Made by a program: the position numbers and the translations under genes. DNA of 13,025 bases from CAZVYS01 sp964630755 (GTDB lineage: Bacteria > Patescibacteriota > Microgenomatia > UBA1400 > CG1-02-47-37): positions 1-13,025 of the forward strand of contig CAZVYS010000024.1 of the NCBI GenBank assembly GCA_964630755.1, in the 5' to 3' direction. Below the pieces are notes generated by a model. That model did not search any database. It worked only from the letters and a program-made list of their open reading frames with translations, and was not told the DNA's origin. Position 1 is the stretch's first letter. Every line of letters starts with the position of its first letter. This document shows, piece after piece, positions 9,001 to 13,025 of the stretch.

Positions 9001-10581
9001 TAGAGTAATATCATTACCCGAAGTGTTACTAGTGATGGCTACCGTGGTGCCGGAAATGGCAATGGTGTCTTCATCGTCGCCCAAGGTAACTTGGCCTTTG
9101 GCTTCAAAGGTAGAGTCGGCTGTTAAGGCACCTTTAAATTGACCAACGTCCATAATTAGATCGCCGTCAGTGTCTATGCCGTAGTTACTCTCGCCATTAA
9201 CATACAAGCCGCCAGAGATAGTAAAGTAGCCGTCTGTGTCGTTGTCAATGGTTTCAGAGTTTTTTGAAAAGGTGATTTTTTCGTCCAAAGTTAAGTCGCC
9301 GGCCATTTTTAGTGAGTCGGTAGATGAGTCAAGATCCAAGTAGTAGTCGCTATTAGCAGTGTCGTATATAGCCGGAGCGTGAAGATTGCCAACGATCTTG
9401 GTGACTTGACCAATGGTAATTGGGTAGGTGGCTTGGTCTTTGACAGTGATCATTTCCTGGCTGGCGGCACCCAGGATGGAGAAGTTGTTTTCTGGGTCTT
9501 TAAGGCGGATTACAAAGTCGGTGTCCGAAGAGACTGAGTCGTCTGAGCCAAGAGTGATGTTAATGTCTTGATTTGAGGCAGTGATGGAGGAGTTACCAGT
9601 GTCATAGAGATCTTGAAAGGTGAGAGTAGTTGAACCAGATCCAGTAGCGGTTGATCCGATTTGATTAAGTGTGAGCCAGTCTGAGCCATCAAAATACATC
9701 AGGTTGCCGGTGTCAGCGTCAACATATTGGCGGCCAATCTGGCTTTCTGGTTCTTGGGAGGGGAAGAGTTGTAAAGAACCAGCGTTGATAGAGCCTTGGA
9801 TCAAGGCATTGTTTTTGATATATAAGTTACCATTTTGATCTAGAAAAGATTTAGTTCCAGTGTCAGTTCCAATAGTAATTTCTCCGTTTAGAAAACTGGC
9901 TGTGTTGGGGAGAGCGATTTCTACTTCTGGGGAGATGTCCAGTTCTTGAACAGAGGGGGAAGCGATCTGGTCTGGTCTGTTGAATAAGGAGTAGGCGGCC
10001 ACGCCAGTACTTAGGATAAGGCTGGTGGCTAAGGCGTAGACTAGGGCTTTTTGGGCCTTGGAGTTTTGGAGCCATTTATAGGCTAAATTGTTTTGGTTCC
10101 ACTCCGGAGTGGAATGTTTAGGTTGGCCCGGCATTCGCCGGGTAAAGCCGGCTAAAGATTCTTGACGAGTGGCATCCGCCACTCGGCTATTGGTAGGGGC
10201 TAGAGAAGGTCTAGGGGTAGTAGTATTTACTAAGTGGTTAATCTGATCTAGGGAGTAGTGGTGATCACCGGCTGGAGTCTTGATGGGGGTTAGTTTACCT
10301 TGTTTAGTCCATCTTTGGATAGTGGTAGGAGTAACTTTGAGTTTTTCAGCTGCATTTTCGGGTGTGATGAGTTTATCTAAAGCAGGACCGGTTTGGGATG
10401 ATGATTCTTTTAGGGCTTTAAGTTTAATAATGTCGTCAACTGTGTATCTTCTTTGGCCACCTAGGGTGCGATGAGCTACAAAACGGCCATCTTGTTCCCA
10501 GCGACGCAAAGTTTTAGGATGAAGACCGACTTGTTCAGCGGCTTTTTGGATAGAGAAGGTTTGTTTTGGCAGATTGGGCAC
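16..10581 (-). CDS. Giant membrane-anchored repeat protein with two N-terminal MerR-type HTH domains
   Basis: The product has 3521 residues. Residues 8-55 form a MerR-type winged helix-turn-helix (KTLRRWEQDGR, then wing GGQRRYTVDDI). Residues 70-118 form a second, more diverged one (TTIQRWTKQGK, wing AGDHHYSLDQI). A linker (131-162) follows, then one hydrophobic segment (about 178-200) preceded by lysines, which predicts a cytoplasmic N-terminus. No cleavable signal peptide is seen. Residues 201-657 are mostly non-repetitive and include a YVDADTGNLMYFDGSDW motif common in surface proteins. From residue 658 to the end there are 29 copies of N-[IVL]-G-[IVL]-G-T-T-x-P, as in tail-fibre and adhesin-like stalks. 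The start is GTG, the first start codon after an in-frame TGA, with GAGGA nine bases upstream. C2627 and C2647 are the only cysteines I found. The C-terminus stops soon after the last motif, with no recognisable chaperone domain. It is probably a surface adhesin or membrane-tethered regulator; the function is inferred. Confidence 0.9.
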   Translation of the reverse strand: MPNLPKQTFSIQKAAEQVGLHPKTLRRWEQDGRFVAHRTLGGQRRYTVDDIIKLKALKESSSQTGPALDKLITPENAAEKLKVTPTTIQRWTKQGKLTPIKTPAGDHHYSLDQINHLVNTTTPRPSLAPTNSRVADATRQESLAGFTRRMPGQPKHSTPEWNQNNLAYKWLQNSKAQKALVYALATSLILSTGVAAYSLFNRPDQIASPSVQELDISPEVEIALPNTASFLNGEITIGTDTGTKSFLDQNGNLYIKNNALIQGSINAGSLQLFPSQEPESQIGRQYVDADTGNLMYFDGSDWLTLNQIGSTATGSGSTTLTFQDLYDTGNSSITASNQDINITLGSDDSVSSDTDFVIRLKDPENNFSILGAASQEMITVKDQATYPITIGQVTKIVGNLHAPAIYDTANSDYYLDLDSSTDSLKMAGDLTLDEKITFSKNSETIDNDTDGYFTISGGLYVNGESNYGIDTDGDLIMDVGQFKGALTADSTFEAKGQVTLGDDEDTIAISGTTVAITSNTSGNDITLKSADQIILQPSADTDDYLYLTTTSNVPEIYFEGFTSNDPGFRINSSSNQLEYRDQNESTWTALDSSTSTPFTDGGTYLYPTGYESIRIYDATATDYLDLAHDGTDLNATFATTTLFNLDASAFVLEVSSDNIGLGTTDPDAPLHTIGDAYFAADSGYTFDNPSADTDVYIKGNLEVDGTFYGSISGTIDGSGTASLIPKWSDSDTLTDSIIFDDATNIGIGTTDPNYKLDVAGSLRSTSTITFSGLGATADNTVLVIDGNNNLNTDEIDPDVWTAGTLIDGNGTASYLPYYSDADTLAITNTFYDGTNIGIGTTDPTRLLDVLGDMRLDGQLYDENNAVGTPGQVLSTTATGVDWIDASGTIDGSGTASYVTKWTDSDTLTSSVIYDDATNIGLGTTTPGYKLDITGSLRSTSTITFTGLGTTTDNSVLVIDSNNNLNTDEIDPDVWTPGTLLDGNGTANYLPYYSDADTLAISNVYYDATNIGIGTTAPGYMLDIVGSLRSTSTITFSGLGTTTDNSVLVIDSNNNLNTDEIDSRVWGATLVDYSSTTANYIPKLSDADTITDSLLYDTATNIGVGTTDPQALLDVDGKLQATTFQMTNGASSGYIFQSDGSGNASWVSDSSSGPWTLSGSNLYPDDASYNVGIGTTLPSGGYKLDIVGALRNTSTVTFTGLGTTTDNSVLVIDTNGNLNTDEIDPDVWTAGTLLDGNGTANYLPYYSDTDTLAISNAYYDGTNIGIGTTDPDTLYHVVGGDTYFAPDTGYTFDNASGDEDVYIKGNLEVDGSIFGSVSGFIDGSGTANFIPRFSDSDTLTDSIIFDDATNIGVGTTNPNYKLEVTGTGYFSGAVIANNNLTVNATLDANGAVTLGDDGDTITLDSSDWDINATGDASGLGGVSADGTITFTGLGTTTDNSVLVIDSNGSLNTDEIDPDVWTPGTLIDGSGAASQIAYWSDGDTLTGSNTFWFDGTNVGVGTTDPNYKLDIAGALNATGAITGPADETINGIDISSGAVSDVTTLTASSTINFSGLGATADNSVLVIDSNNNLNTDEIDSRVWGSTLVDYSSTTASYLPKLSDADTITDSVIYEASSNIGIGTTDPSKKLEVAGTIQSTGLKMTAGASAGYYLTSDADGDASWADVSASAGPWTLNGSNLYPDDASYNVGIGTTLPSGGYKLDIVGSLRASSTITFTGLGTTTDNSVLVIDTNGNLNTDEIDPDVWTAGTLLDGNGTANYLPYYSDADTLAITNAYYDGTNIGIGTTNPNYKLEVTGTGYFSGAVIANNNLTVNATLDANGAVTLGDDGDTITLDSSDWDINATGDASGLGGVSADGTITFTGLGTTTDNSVLVIDTNGSLNTDEIDPDVWTPGTLIDGSGTDNYLTKWTDSDTVTDSVAYDDGTNIGIGTTDPSYKLEVTGTGYVSSTFEAVGSITGPTNETINGIDINSGAVSDITTLAASSTVTFSGLSADTDNSVVILNSSNELTTDEIDSRVWGSTLVDYSSTTSNYIPKMSDADTITDSLMYDDATNIGIGTTDPDALLHLTKSSGDPAVIFDIGNTNKWVIGTDDSAADILVIETGGTVGADTTPPFSIEAGGNVGIGNTDAQYALEVTGTAGFSSTITAASIGADTDDSVIVLNSSGLLKTDEIDTRVWGSTLVDYSSTTANYIPKLSDTDTITDSVIYEVSSNIGIGTTDPSNKLEVAGAVQSTGFKMTTGASAGYFLTSDADGDASWADVSASAGPWTLNGSELYPDDASYNVGIGTTDPGAFKLDVQGTSNFSGAITGATNETINGIDINAGAVSDITTLSASSTVTFSGLAADTDNSIVILNSSNQLTTDEIDSRVWGSSLVDGSGAASQVSYWSDADTITGSNTFWFDGTNVGVGTTDPTQLLDVQGTFLLGSGTGTGQINTGDWDIGTTGDVTGLGAITADGTITFSGIGAGTDNSVLILNGSNQLVTDEIDSRVWGSTLVDYSSTTANYIPKMSDADTITDSLLYDDGTNIGLGTTDPDGLLHLAKASGDPDLVFDIGNTNKFVLGVDDSMADIFKIEVGDTLDDTTPPFSIEAGGNVGIGTTDAQFELDIAGSASISATLSLAPYQQIDAGTCNASTEGRMYFDDAEKKYYYCNATSWTAIGTGDGSIGGSGTASYIPKFATSSTLGDSIMYDDATNIGIGTTDPNYKLDVSGTGYISGAVTLGSTLTAASLGTGTDNSVLVLNSSNVVVTDEIDPDVWTPGTLVDGSGTANQVSYWSDSDTITGSNTFWFDGTNVGIGTTAPTDVLTINQGATGEGFVLSRELADYSQPATGELPAKALLFIRDIGGASGGAAITAASDSDAQALSLRGIIGSTDPTDTTPAIAFIGEKSNGGTGRTSLGVSETAFQFKTFTTNLVTILGSGNLGIATTDPNYKLEVTGTGYFSGAVTANNNLTVNATLDANGTVTLGDNGDTITLDSSDWDIGATGDMTGIGAITADGTITFSGVGAGTDNSVIVLNGSSQLVTDEIDSRVWGSTLVDGSSLTAGYLTKASDGDTIANSVAYDDGTNIGLGTTAPTRLLDVFGDMRLDGQLYDENNSVGSAGQVLSTTATGTDWVDSDGVGTDDQTLAEVYAEAGNAVQMIAADGDVRFYNDASDELLFLDESTGNVGIGTTGPGSKLDVAGTVEMTGFKLTTSPTNNYVLTSDASGVGSWQVAAGGGGDFADGGEAGGADRTLGNTDNYDLGFLTNNLNRLHIQNNGNVGIGTTSPGAKLQIDTGATGTIGQIIKAYSGQTANLTEWHDNSSNVLALMEETGRLALGTGASLQTAVGLDVSHNIIKIGSDSIAATRTDATTKVGKIVTPHYTNAEQNVMAMEFSNQVSASSLTIGGGSGDQNAVTQISFYTATNNTTTTGTERVRIDSSGNVGIGEATPRGELHVAGDGTDAKLYITHSDTNEVGGALIATENGFTIESEYYGWAGSYKPLYLKAGGSTVLTAHNSGNVGIGTTSPDAEMDVAGANRNSDRNTS
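85..1101 (-). repeat. Four identical 18-bp motif codings in the C-terminal tip
   Basis: The plus-strand 18-mer CCCGATGCCGACGTTGCC, which codes for the G-N-V-G-I-G core of the motif on the minus strand, occurs exactly at 85-102, 316-333, 805-822 and 1084-1101. The 25 motifs upstream in the protein use other, more A/T-rich synonymous codons for the same residues. The last four units therefore form a subfamily of their own, with longer non-repetitive inserts between motifs. Confidence 0.85.
4964..5232 (-). repeat. Near-identical internal duplication, copy A
   Basis: This 269-bp segment matches 6254-6522 (offset 1290 bp) with a single difference, at 5008 versus 6298. The 224 bp at 5009-5232 are identical to 6299-6522. 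It codes for the NYKLEVTGTGYFSGA / NNNLTVNATLDANG block and the following TDNSVLVID segment. Neighbouring units with the same protein motif differ at many synonymous sites, so this pair points to recent duplication or gene conversion inside the gene. Confidence 0.9.
6254..6522 (-). repeat. Near-identical internal duplication, copy B
   Basis: This is the partner of the 4964-5232 segment, with one mismatch over 269 bp. A third, clearly diverged version of the same module lies near 1534-1800. Confidence 0.9.
10097..10114. repeat. Perfect 18-bp palindrome in the cytoplasmic linker
   Basis: TTCCACTCCGGAGTGGAA is its own reverse complement. It lies inside the giant gene and codes for part of HSTPEWN (residues about 156-162), just before the membrane segment. 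It is one of three palindromes within 90 bp. Confidence 0.85.
10127..10142. repeat. Hairpin CCCGGC-ATTC-GCCGGG in the linker
   Basis: Perfect 6-bp GC-only stem with a 4-base loop, inside the giant gene (residues about 147-152, TRRMPG). Its core GGCATTCGCC resembles the core GGCATCCGCC of the hairpin at 10166-10185, so the two may be members of one element family. Confidence 0.8.
10166..10185. repeat. Hairpin CGAGTGGC-ATCC-GCCACTCG in the linker
   Basis: Perfect 8-bp stem with a 4-base loop inside the giant gene (residues about 133-139, RVADATR). It sits between the second DNA-binding domain and the membrane segment, where inserted sequence would do least harm to folding. Confidence 0.85.
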
Positions 10582-10590
10582 TTTGGTTTT

Positions 10591-10595
10591 TCCTC
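10591..10595 (-). promoter_or_regulatory. Ribosome binding site of the giant gene
   Basis: GAGGA on the minus strand, nine bases before the GTG start. It overlaps the in-frame TGA (10594-10596) that rules out any earlier start in this frame, so the GTG at 10579-10581 is well supported. Confidence 0.75.
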
Positions 10596-10600
10596 AAGAT

Positions 10601-10637
10601 GTCTAGGTTTAGGGTTTAAGTTTGTTAAAACTTAGAC
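10601..10637. promoter_or_regulatory. Inverted repeat in the leader of the giant gene
   Basis: GTCTAGGTTT (10601-10610) and AAACTTAGAC (10628-10637) are inverted copies with one G/T wobble and a 17-base spacer. The repeat lies between the predicted promoter and the ribosome binding site. It could be an operator, possibly for the gene's own DNA-binding domains, or an RNA stem in the leader. The function is inference only. Confidence 0.4.
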
Positions 10638-10662
10638 ACTTTTCACAAGTAATTCTAGATTC

Positions 10663-10691
10663 AGTATCTACTATATATAAAAAGCTGTCAA
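10663..10691 (-). promoter_or_regulatory. Sigma70-type promoter of the giant gene
   Basis: Reading the minus strand, a perfect -35 box TTGACA (10686-10691) is followed after exactly 17 bases by GATACT (10663-10668), which matches TATAAT at four of six positions. The spacer is A/T-rich. Transcription would start near 10656, giving a leader of about 75 bases that contains the inverted repeat and the ribosome binding site. Confidence 0.65.
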
Positions 10692-10789
10692 TAGGGAAAA
10701 CCTTGATGTATCAAGCTAATTTAGTGATATATAAGTATATAGTTAGACCTACTAGAAGTAGTATGTGGGCTGGTTTTTGTGATGCATAG

Positions 10790-10798
10790 TGATATAGT
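10790..10798 (+). promoter_or_regulatory. Candidate extended -10 promoter for mreB
   Basis: TGATATAGT fits the extended -10 form TGnTATAAT with one mismatch, about 60 bases before the mreB start. No good -35 box is seen. A related box, TGATATATA (10725-10733), lies upstream with a possible TTGATG -35 at 10703-10708 but a 19-base spacer. In such A/T-rich DNA both are weak calls. Confidence 0.35.
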
Positions 10799-10858
10799 AA
10801 GATCTAAAACTGGAGTTGGTGGTTGTTAATTTAAATTGCTAGTGGTAAAGTTAAATTC

Positions 10859-11935
10859 ATGAGCATGATTAAAAAAATTGGCATAGATTTAGGTACGGCT
10901 AATAGTGTGGTTTATGAACAAGGTAAAGGAATTGTGTTGAACGAACCAACTGTGGTAGCAGTAACAGTAGATGACAGCAAAGTAGTGGCAGTAGGCGAAG
11001 AAGCTAAGGAAATGTTAGGTAGAACTCCGGAAAGTATAGTGGCAAGTAGGCCAATGCGAGATGGGGTAATAGCTGATTATGTGGTGACCGAAGCAATGTT
11101 GCGGTATTTTATTCAAAAAGTGGCTGGAAAGTCGTTCTTTTTTAAGCCAGAGGTGATGATTTGTGTACCAGCAGGCTGTACTCAAGTAGAAAAACGGGCA
11201 GTTGAGGATGCAACTATGGCAGCAGGAGCTAAAGAAGTGTTTGTGATTCACGAACCTTTTGCGGCTGCTCTTGGGGCAGGTATTTCTGTTGGGGAGGCTT
11301 CTGGAAACATGATTGTAGATATGGGGGGAGGGTCGGCTGAGGCAGCAGTAATTAGTTTGGGAGGAGTAGTTGTATCTAAAAGTGTTCGTACCTCTGGTAA
11401 TGCGCTTGATGATGCGATTGCTACTTATATTCGAAAGACTCATGGCTTAGTGATAGGAGATCAGACGGCGGAGCAGATTAAGATTAAGATTGGGAGGGCG
11501 ATGGCGGAAGAGTCAAAAAAGTCAGTGGAGCCAGCTCAAGAGGGATCCGGAAAAAACGCAGGTTCCGAACTACGACGAAGTTCGGAACCAACTATAGAGG
11601 TCAAAGGTCGAGATAGTGTTCAGGGGCTACCCAAGACGGTTAAGGTGACCGCAACAGAGGTAGAAGAGGCTTTAAGACCAAAGTTGATGCAGATAGTCAG
11701 CATGGTAAAGTCGGTTTTGGAGGAGATTCCACCGGAACTGGCTAGTGACATTATTGATAAAGGAATTGTGATGAGTGGGGGAACATCAAAGCTACGTAAC
11801 TTTGATAAGTTTTTAACTAAAGAGACTGGAGTACCATGTCATGTGGCTGATGAGGCTTTGTTGTGCGTGGCTAAAGGAACAGGAATTGCTTTGGATAACT
11901 TGGATTTGTATAAGCGGGCGATCTCGAGAAGATAA
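10859..11935 (+). CDS. mreB: Rod shape-determining protein MreB (actin-like ATPase)
   Basis: The 358-residue product is a bacterial actin homologue that forms filaments under the inner membrane and directs lateral wall synthesis. Visible signatures are the phosphate-1 loop GIDLGTANS (8-16), the family-typical GKGIVLNEPTVVAV (22-35), HEPFAAALGAG (131-141) with the conserved Glu132, the phosphate-2 loop VDMGGGSAEAAVISLGG (153-169), and the C-terminal PPELASDIIDKGIVMSGG segment with CVAKGTGIALDN (336-347). GGGS-AEA and SGGTS replace the usual GGGT-TEV and TGGGA, modest departures from the norm. Compared with typical MreB of about 335-347 residues, an extra stretch of about 23 residues sits between IGRA (211-214) and IEVKGRD (246-252). 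It includes a 10-residue piece coded by a perfect palindrome. The ATG at 10859 has only a weak ribosome site; the ATG at 10865 is an alternative. The gene is divergent from the giant gene. Confidence 0.95.
   Translation: MSMIKKIGIDLGTANSVVYEQGKGIVLNEPTVVAVTVDDSKVVAVGEEAKEMLGRTPESIVASRPMRDGVIADYVVTEAMLRYFIQKVAGKSFFFKPEVMICVPAGCTQVEKRAVEDATMAAGAKEVFVIHEPFAAALGAGISVGEASGNMIVDMGGGSAEAAVISLGGVVVSKSVRTSGNALDDAIATYIRKTHGLVIGDQTAEQIKIKIGRAMAEESKKSVEPAQEGSGKNAGSELRRSSEPTIEVKGRDSVQGLPKTVKVTATEVEEALRPKLMQIVSMVKSVLEEIPPELASDIIDKGIVMSGGTSKLRNFDKFLTKETGVPCHVADEALLCVAKGTGIALDNLDLYKRAISRR
11561..11589. repeat. Perfect palindromic element inside mreB
   Basis: GGTTCCGAAC (11561-11570) and GTTCGGAACC (11580-11589) form a perfect 10-bp stem around a 9-base loop. 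The element stays in frame and codes for GSELRRSSEP (residues 235-244), inside the stretch that other MreB proteins lack. It resembles in kind the palindromic elements that insert in frame into Rickettsia genes; that comparison is by analogy, not by sequence. Confidence 0.85.
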
Positions 11936-11972
11936 TTTGCACGAGCGTAGTAGGAAAAATATCTCTATTGCA

Positions 11973-11997
11973 TTTCACAAGTGAAACACTGGTGAAA
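11973..11997. promoter_or_regulatory. Hairpin between mreB and the downstream gene
   Basis: TTTCACAAGTG (11973-11983) and CACTGGTGAAA (11987-11997) pair over 11 positions with one mismatch and a 3-base loop. No T-run follows on either strand, so a classical intrinsic terminator is unlikely. The right part also reads as short direct repeats, GTGAAACActg, GTGAAACAtgg and GCGAAAAtgct. The 10-mer TTTCACAAGT also occurs at 10641-10650, just downstream of the giant gene's -10 box. A regulatory role is possible but not shown. Confidence 0.45.
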
Positions 11998-12026
11998 CAT
12001 GGGCGAAAATGCTAGGATGGATTAAG

Positions 12027-12686
12027 ATGAAAACTGCCTGTTGCAGAAAATTTTCTAGTGGATTTGCGGTTTTGCCGATATTGGTAATGGTTGCCTTAGT
12101 GGGCATTATGGTCCCAACAGTAAAGTTAGTGACTAGCAATGAGTCGTTTGATCTAAGAAGTCTAGCTAATCCAAATGATCTGGGAGAAATGTTAAAACAC
12201 CAAGCAGCTCAACGCAATAAACAATCAGCTAGCTCTCAAAGATGGAGTGGGCTTGCAGAACAATTTAGTCAATCTGATCAACCGGTTTCAGAACCAGACC
12301 CAGAGCCAGAGGAAGAAGAGCATTATGAACCTCCACCAGTAGCTCAACCAGTATCAAATCCACAGACAAATAATCCTAGCAATCTAAATGCTGTAGTTCA
12401 ACAAGAGTCAGATAGGTTAAGAGATCTAGCTGATCAGCAAACAGTAGCGCAGATTGATCAAGCTGAAGAAGAAGACACCGCTGCAGACCAATCGTTTATT
12501 GATAACATGGCAGCAGTAGTGGGCGAGTTGCCAAAGAAAGAAACAGCAGCAGAGATAACCGCTAGGTTGCAAGCAGATTTTGATAAAAAGAAGGCCGAGC
12601 AAGAGGAAGCAAGTAAAACAGAAGAGGAGATTAAGCAAGATGAGCTAGCTAACTCTGGCTATCTACTAGAAGAAGATATAGCTTAA
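12027..12686 (+). CDS. Membrane-anchored Pro/Glu/Gln-rich protein of unknown function, cut by an in-frame stop
   Basis: I do not recognise a family. The product begins MKTACCRKF and has one hydrophobic segment, GFAVLPILVMVALVGIMVPTV, about residues 12-32. This is an N-terminal anchor that loosely recalls a prepilin helix but has Pro where prepilins have Glu at +5. It is followed by a Ser/Gln-rich stretch (SSQRWSGLAEQF), an acidic proline-rich linker (EPDPEPEEEEHYEPPP) and an Ala/Lys/Glu/Gln-rich part near residues 172-210 that looks like coiled coil. The bulk is predicted outside the membrane. The ATG at 12027 is preferred because AGGATGG lies just upstream; an in-frame ATG at 12009 would add MLGWIK but lacks a clear ribosome site. 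The gene follows mreB in the same direction by 91 bases, so co-transcription is likely. After the TAA at 12684-12686 the same frame stays open. Confidence 0.75.
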   Translation: MKTACCRKFSSGFAVLPILVMVALVGIMVPTVKLVTSNESFDLRSLANPNDLGEMLKHQAAQRNKQSASSQRWSGLAEQFSQSDQPVSEPDPEPEEEEHYEPPPVAQPVSNPQTNNPSNLNAVVQQESDRLRDLADQQTVAQIDQAEEEDTAADQSFIDNMAAVVGELPKKETAAEITARLQADFDKKKAEQEEASKTEEEIKQDELANSGYLLEEDIA

Positions 12687-13025
12687 GCAAAGAAAGAACA
12701 AGAACAAGCAGAGCAAGAAGAGTTATCTCAACAAGACGCAGCTACTCAAAGATGGCAAGGGATAGCAGATAATATAGATACTATTCAACAACAACGAGCA
12801 GCCATAGAAGCAGAAGAACAAAGACAACAAGAATCACAGGCGATTATTAACCAGACTAATCCTTTTGTGAGTGATAGTGGCCAAAGGTTAACTGATGCTC
12901 AGCTATATGTTGAACAACTAAGGCAACAAGAGCAAGAGGAAGAGCAAGTAGTTGAAGAAGGGCCAATAGACGAGTCTTTATGGAATCAATTCTGGGGTAA
13001 TTTAGCTAATGAGCCGTTAGTTGGA
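12687..13025 (+). pseudogene. In-frame continuation of the upstream gene past the TAA; runs off the window
   Basis: All 113 codons after the TAA, in the same frame, are open to the window edge. They code for the same kind of Gln/Glu/Ala-rich sequence (AKKEQEQAEQEELSQQ, then AATQRWQGIADNI). The piece QRWQGIAD repeats the QRWSGLAE found before the stop, so both parts look like one original protein. A single change of CAA (Gln) to TAA would explain the break. No in-frame ATG follows the stop; the first GTG is at 12867. Possible explanations are a nonsense mutation, a sequencing or assembly error, or readthrough. Confidence 0.65.

Noticed and set aside
11015..11443. 142-codon minus-strand frame inside mreB
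   Set aside because: It overlaps clear mreB coding sequence and its translation is His/Ser/Tyr-rich with no recognisable domain; it is a shadow frame.
11973..11997. Intrinsic terminator after mreB
   Set aside because: The hairpin is A/T-rich with a 3-base loop and no T-run follows on either strand.
12426..12638. 70-codon Cys/Leu/Phe-rich minus-strand frame inside the downstream gene
   Set aside because: It is the complement of Gln/Glu/Lys-rich codons, which gives hydrophobic residues by default; no start signal supports it.
12684..12686. TAA reassigned to glutamine
   Set aside because: mreB and the giant gene both end in TAA at sensible places, so a general code change is not supported.

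Overview
The window looks like a chromosomal piece of a Candidate Phyla Radiation (Patescibacteria) bacterium, probably Microgenomates-like. This is an inference. It rests on a giant Ser/Thr/Asn/Asp-rich surface protein built on repeated N-[IVL]-G-[IVL]-G-T-T-x-P motifs, an mreB gene, a Gln/Glu-rich membrane-anchored protein and small palindromic elements inside genes. No phylogenetic marker gene is present. All three visible genes end in TAA and read sensibly in the standard code.

Layout: (1) 16-10581, minus strand, is one 3521-codon gene filling about 80% of the window. Its product starts with two MerR-type helix-turn-helix domains, followed by a linker coded by DNA hairpins and a single membrane segment. 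After that come about 3300 residues of predicted extracellular stalk with 29 copies of the NxGxGTTxP motif. (2) 10582-10858 is a 277-bp divergent intergenic region with a good sigma70-type promoter for the giant gene, an inverted repeat in its leader and a weaker candidate promoter for the other direction. (3) 10859-11935, plus strand, is mreB, carrying an in-frame insertion that contains a perfect palindrome. (4) 11936-12026 is a short gap with a strong hairpin. (5) 12027-12686, plus strand, is a membrane-anchored Pro/Glu/Gln-rich protein. Its frame is cut by one TAA and then stays open, with the same composition, to the window edge at 13025.

How the genes may work together (inference): all three products belong to the cell envelope. 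MreB organises wall growth under the inner membrane, the downstream protein is anchored in the membrane by its N-terminus, and the giant protein spans the membrane. Its DNA-binding domains would lie in the cytoplasm and its fibre-like stalk outside. That architecture fits a membrane-tethered transcription regulator, or an adhesin tethered to DNA, and is the most unusual thing here. Recurrent short palindromes inside coding linkers of two unrelated genes form a second theme.
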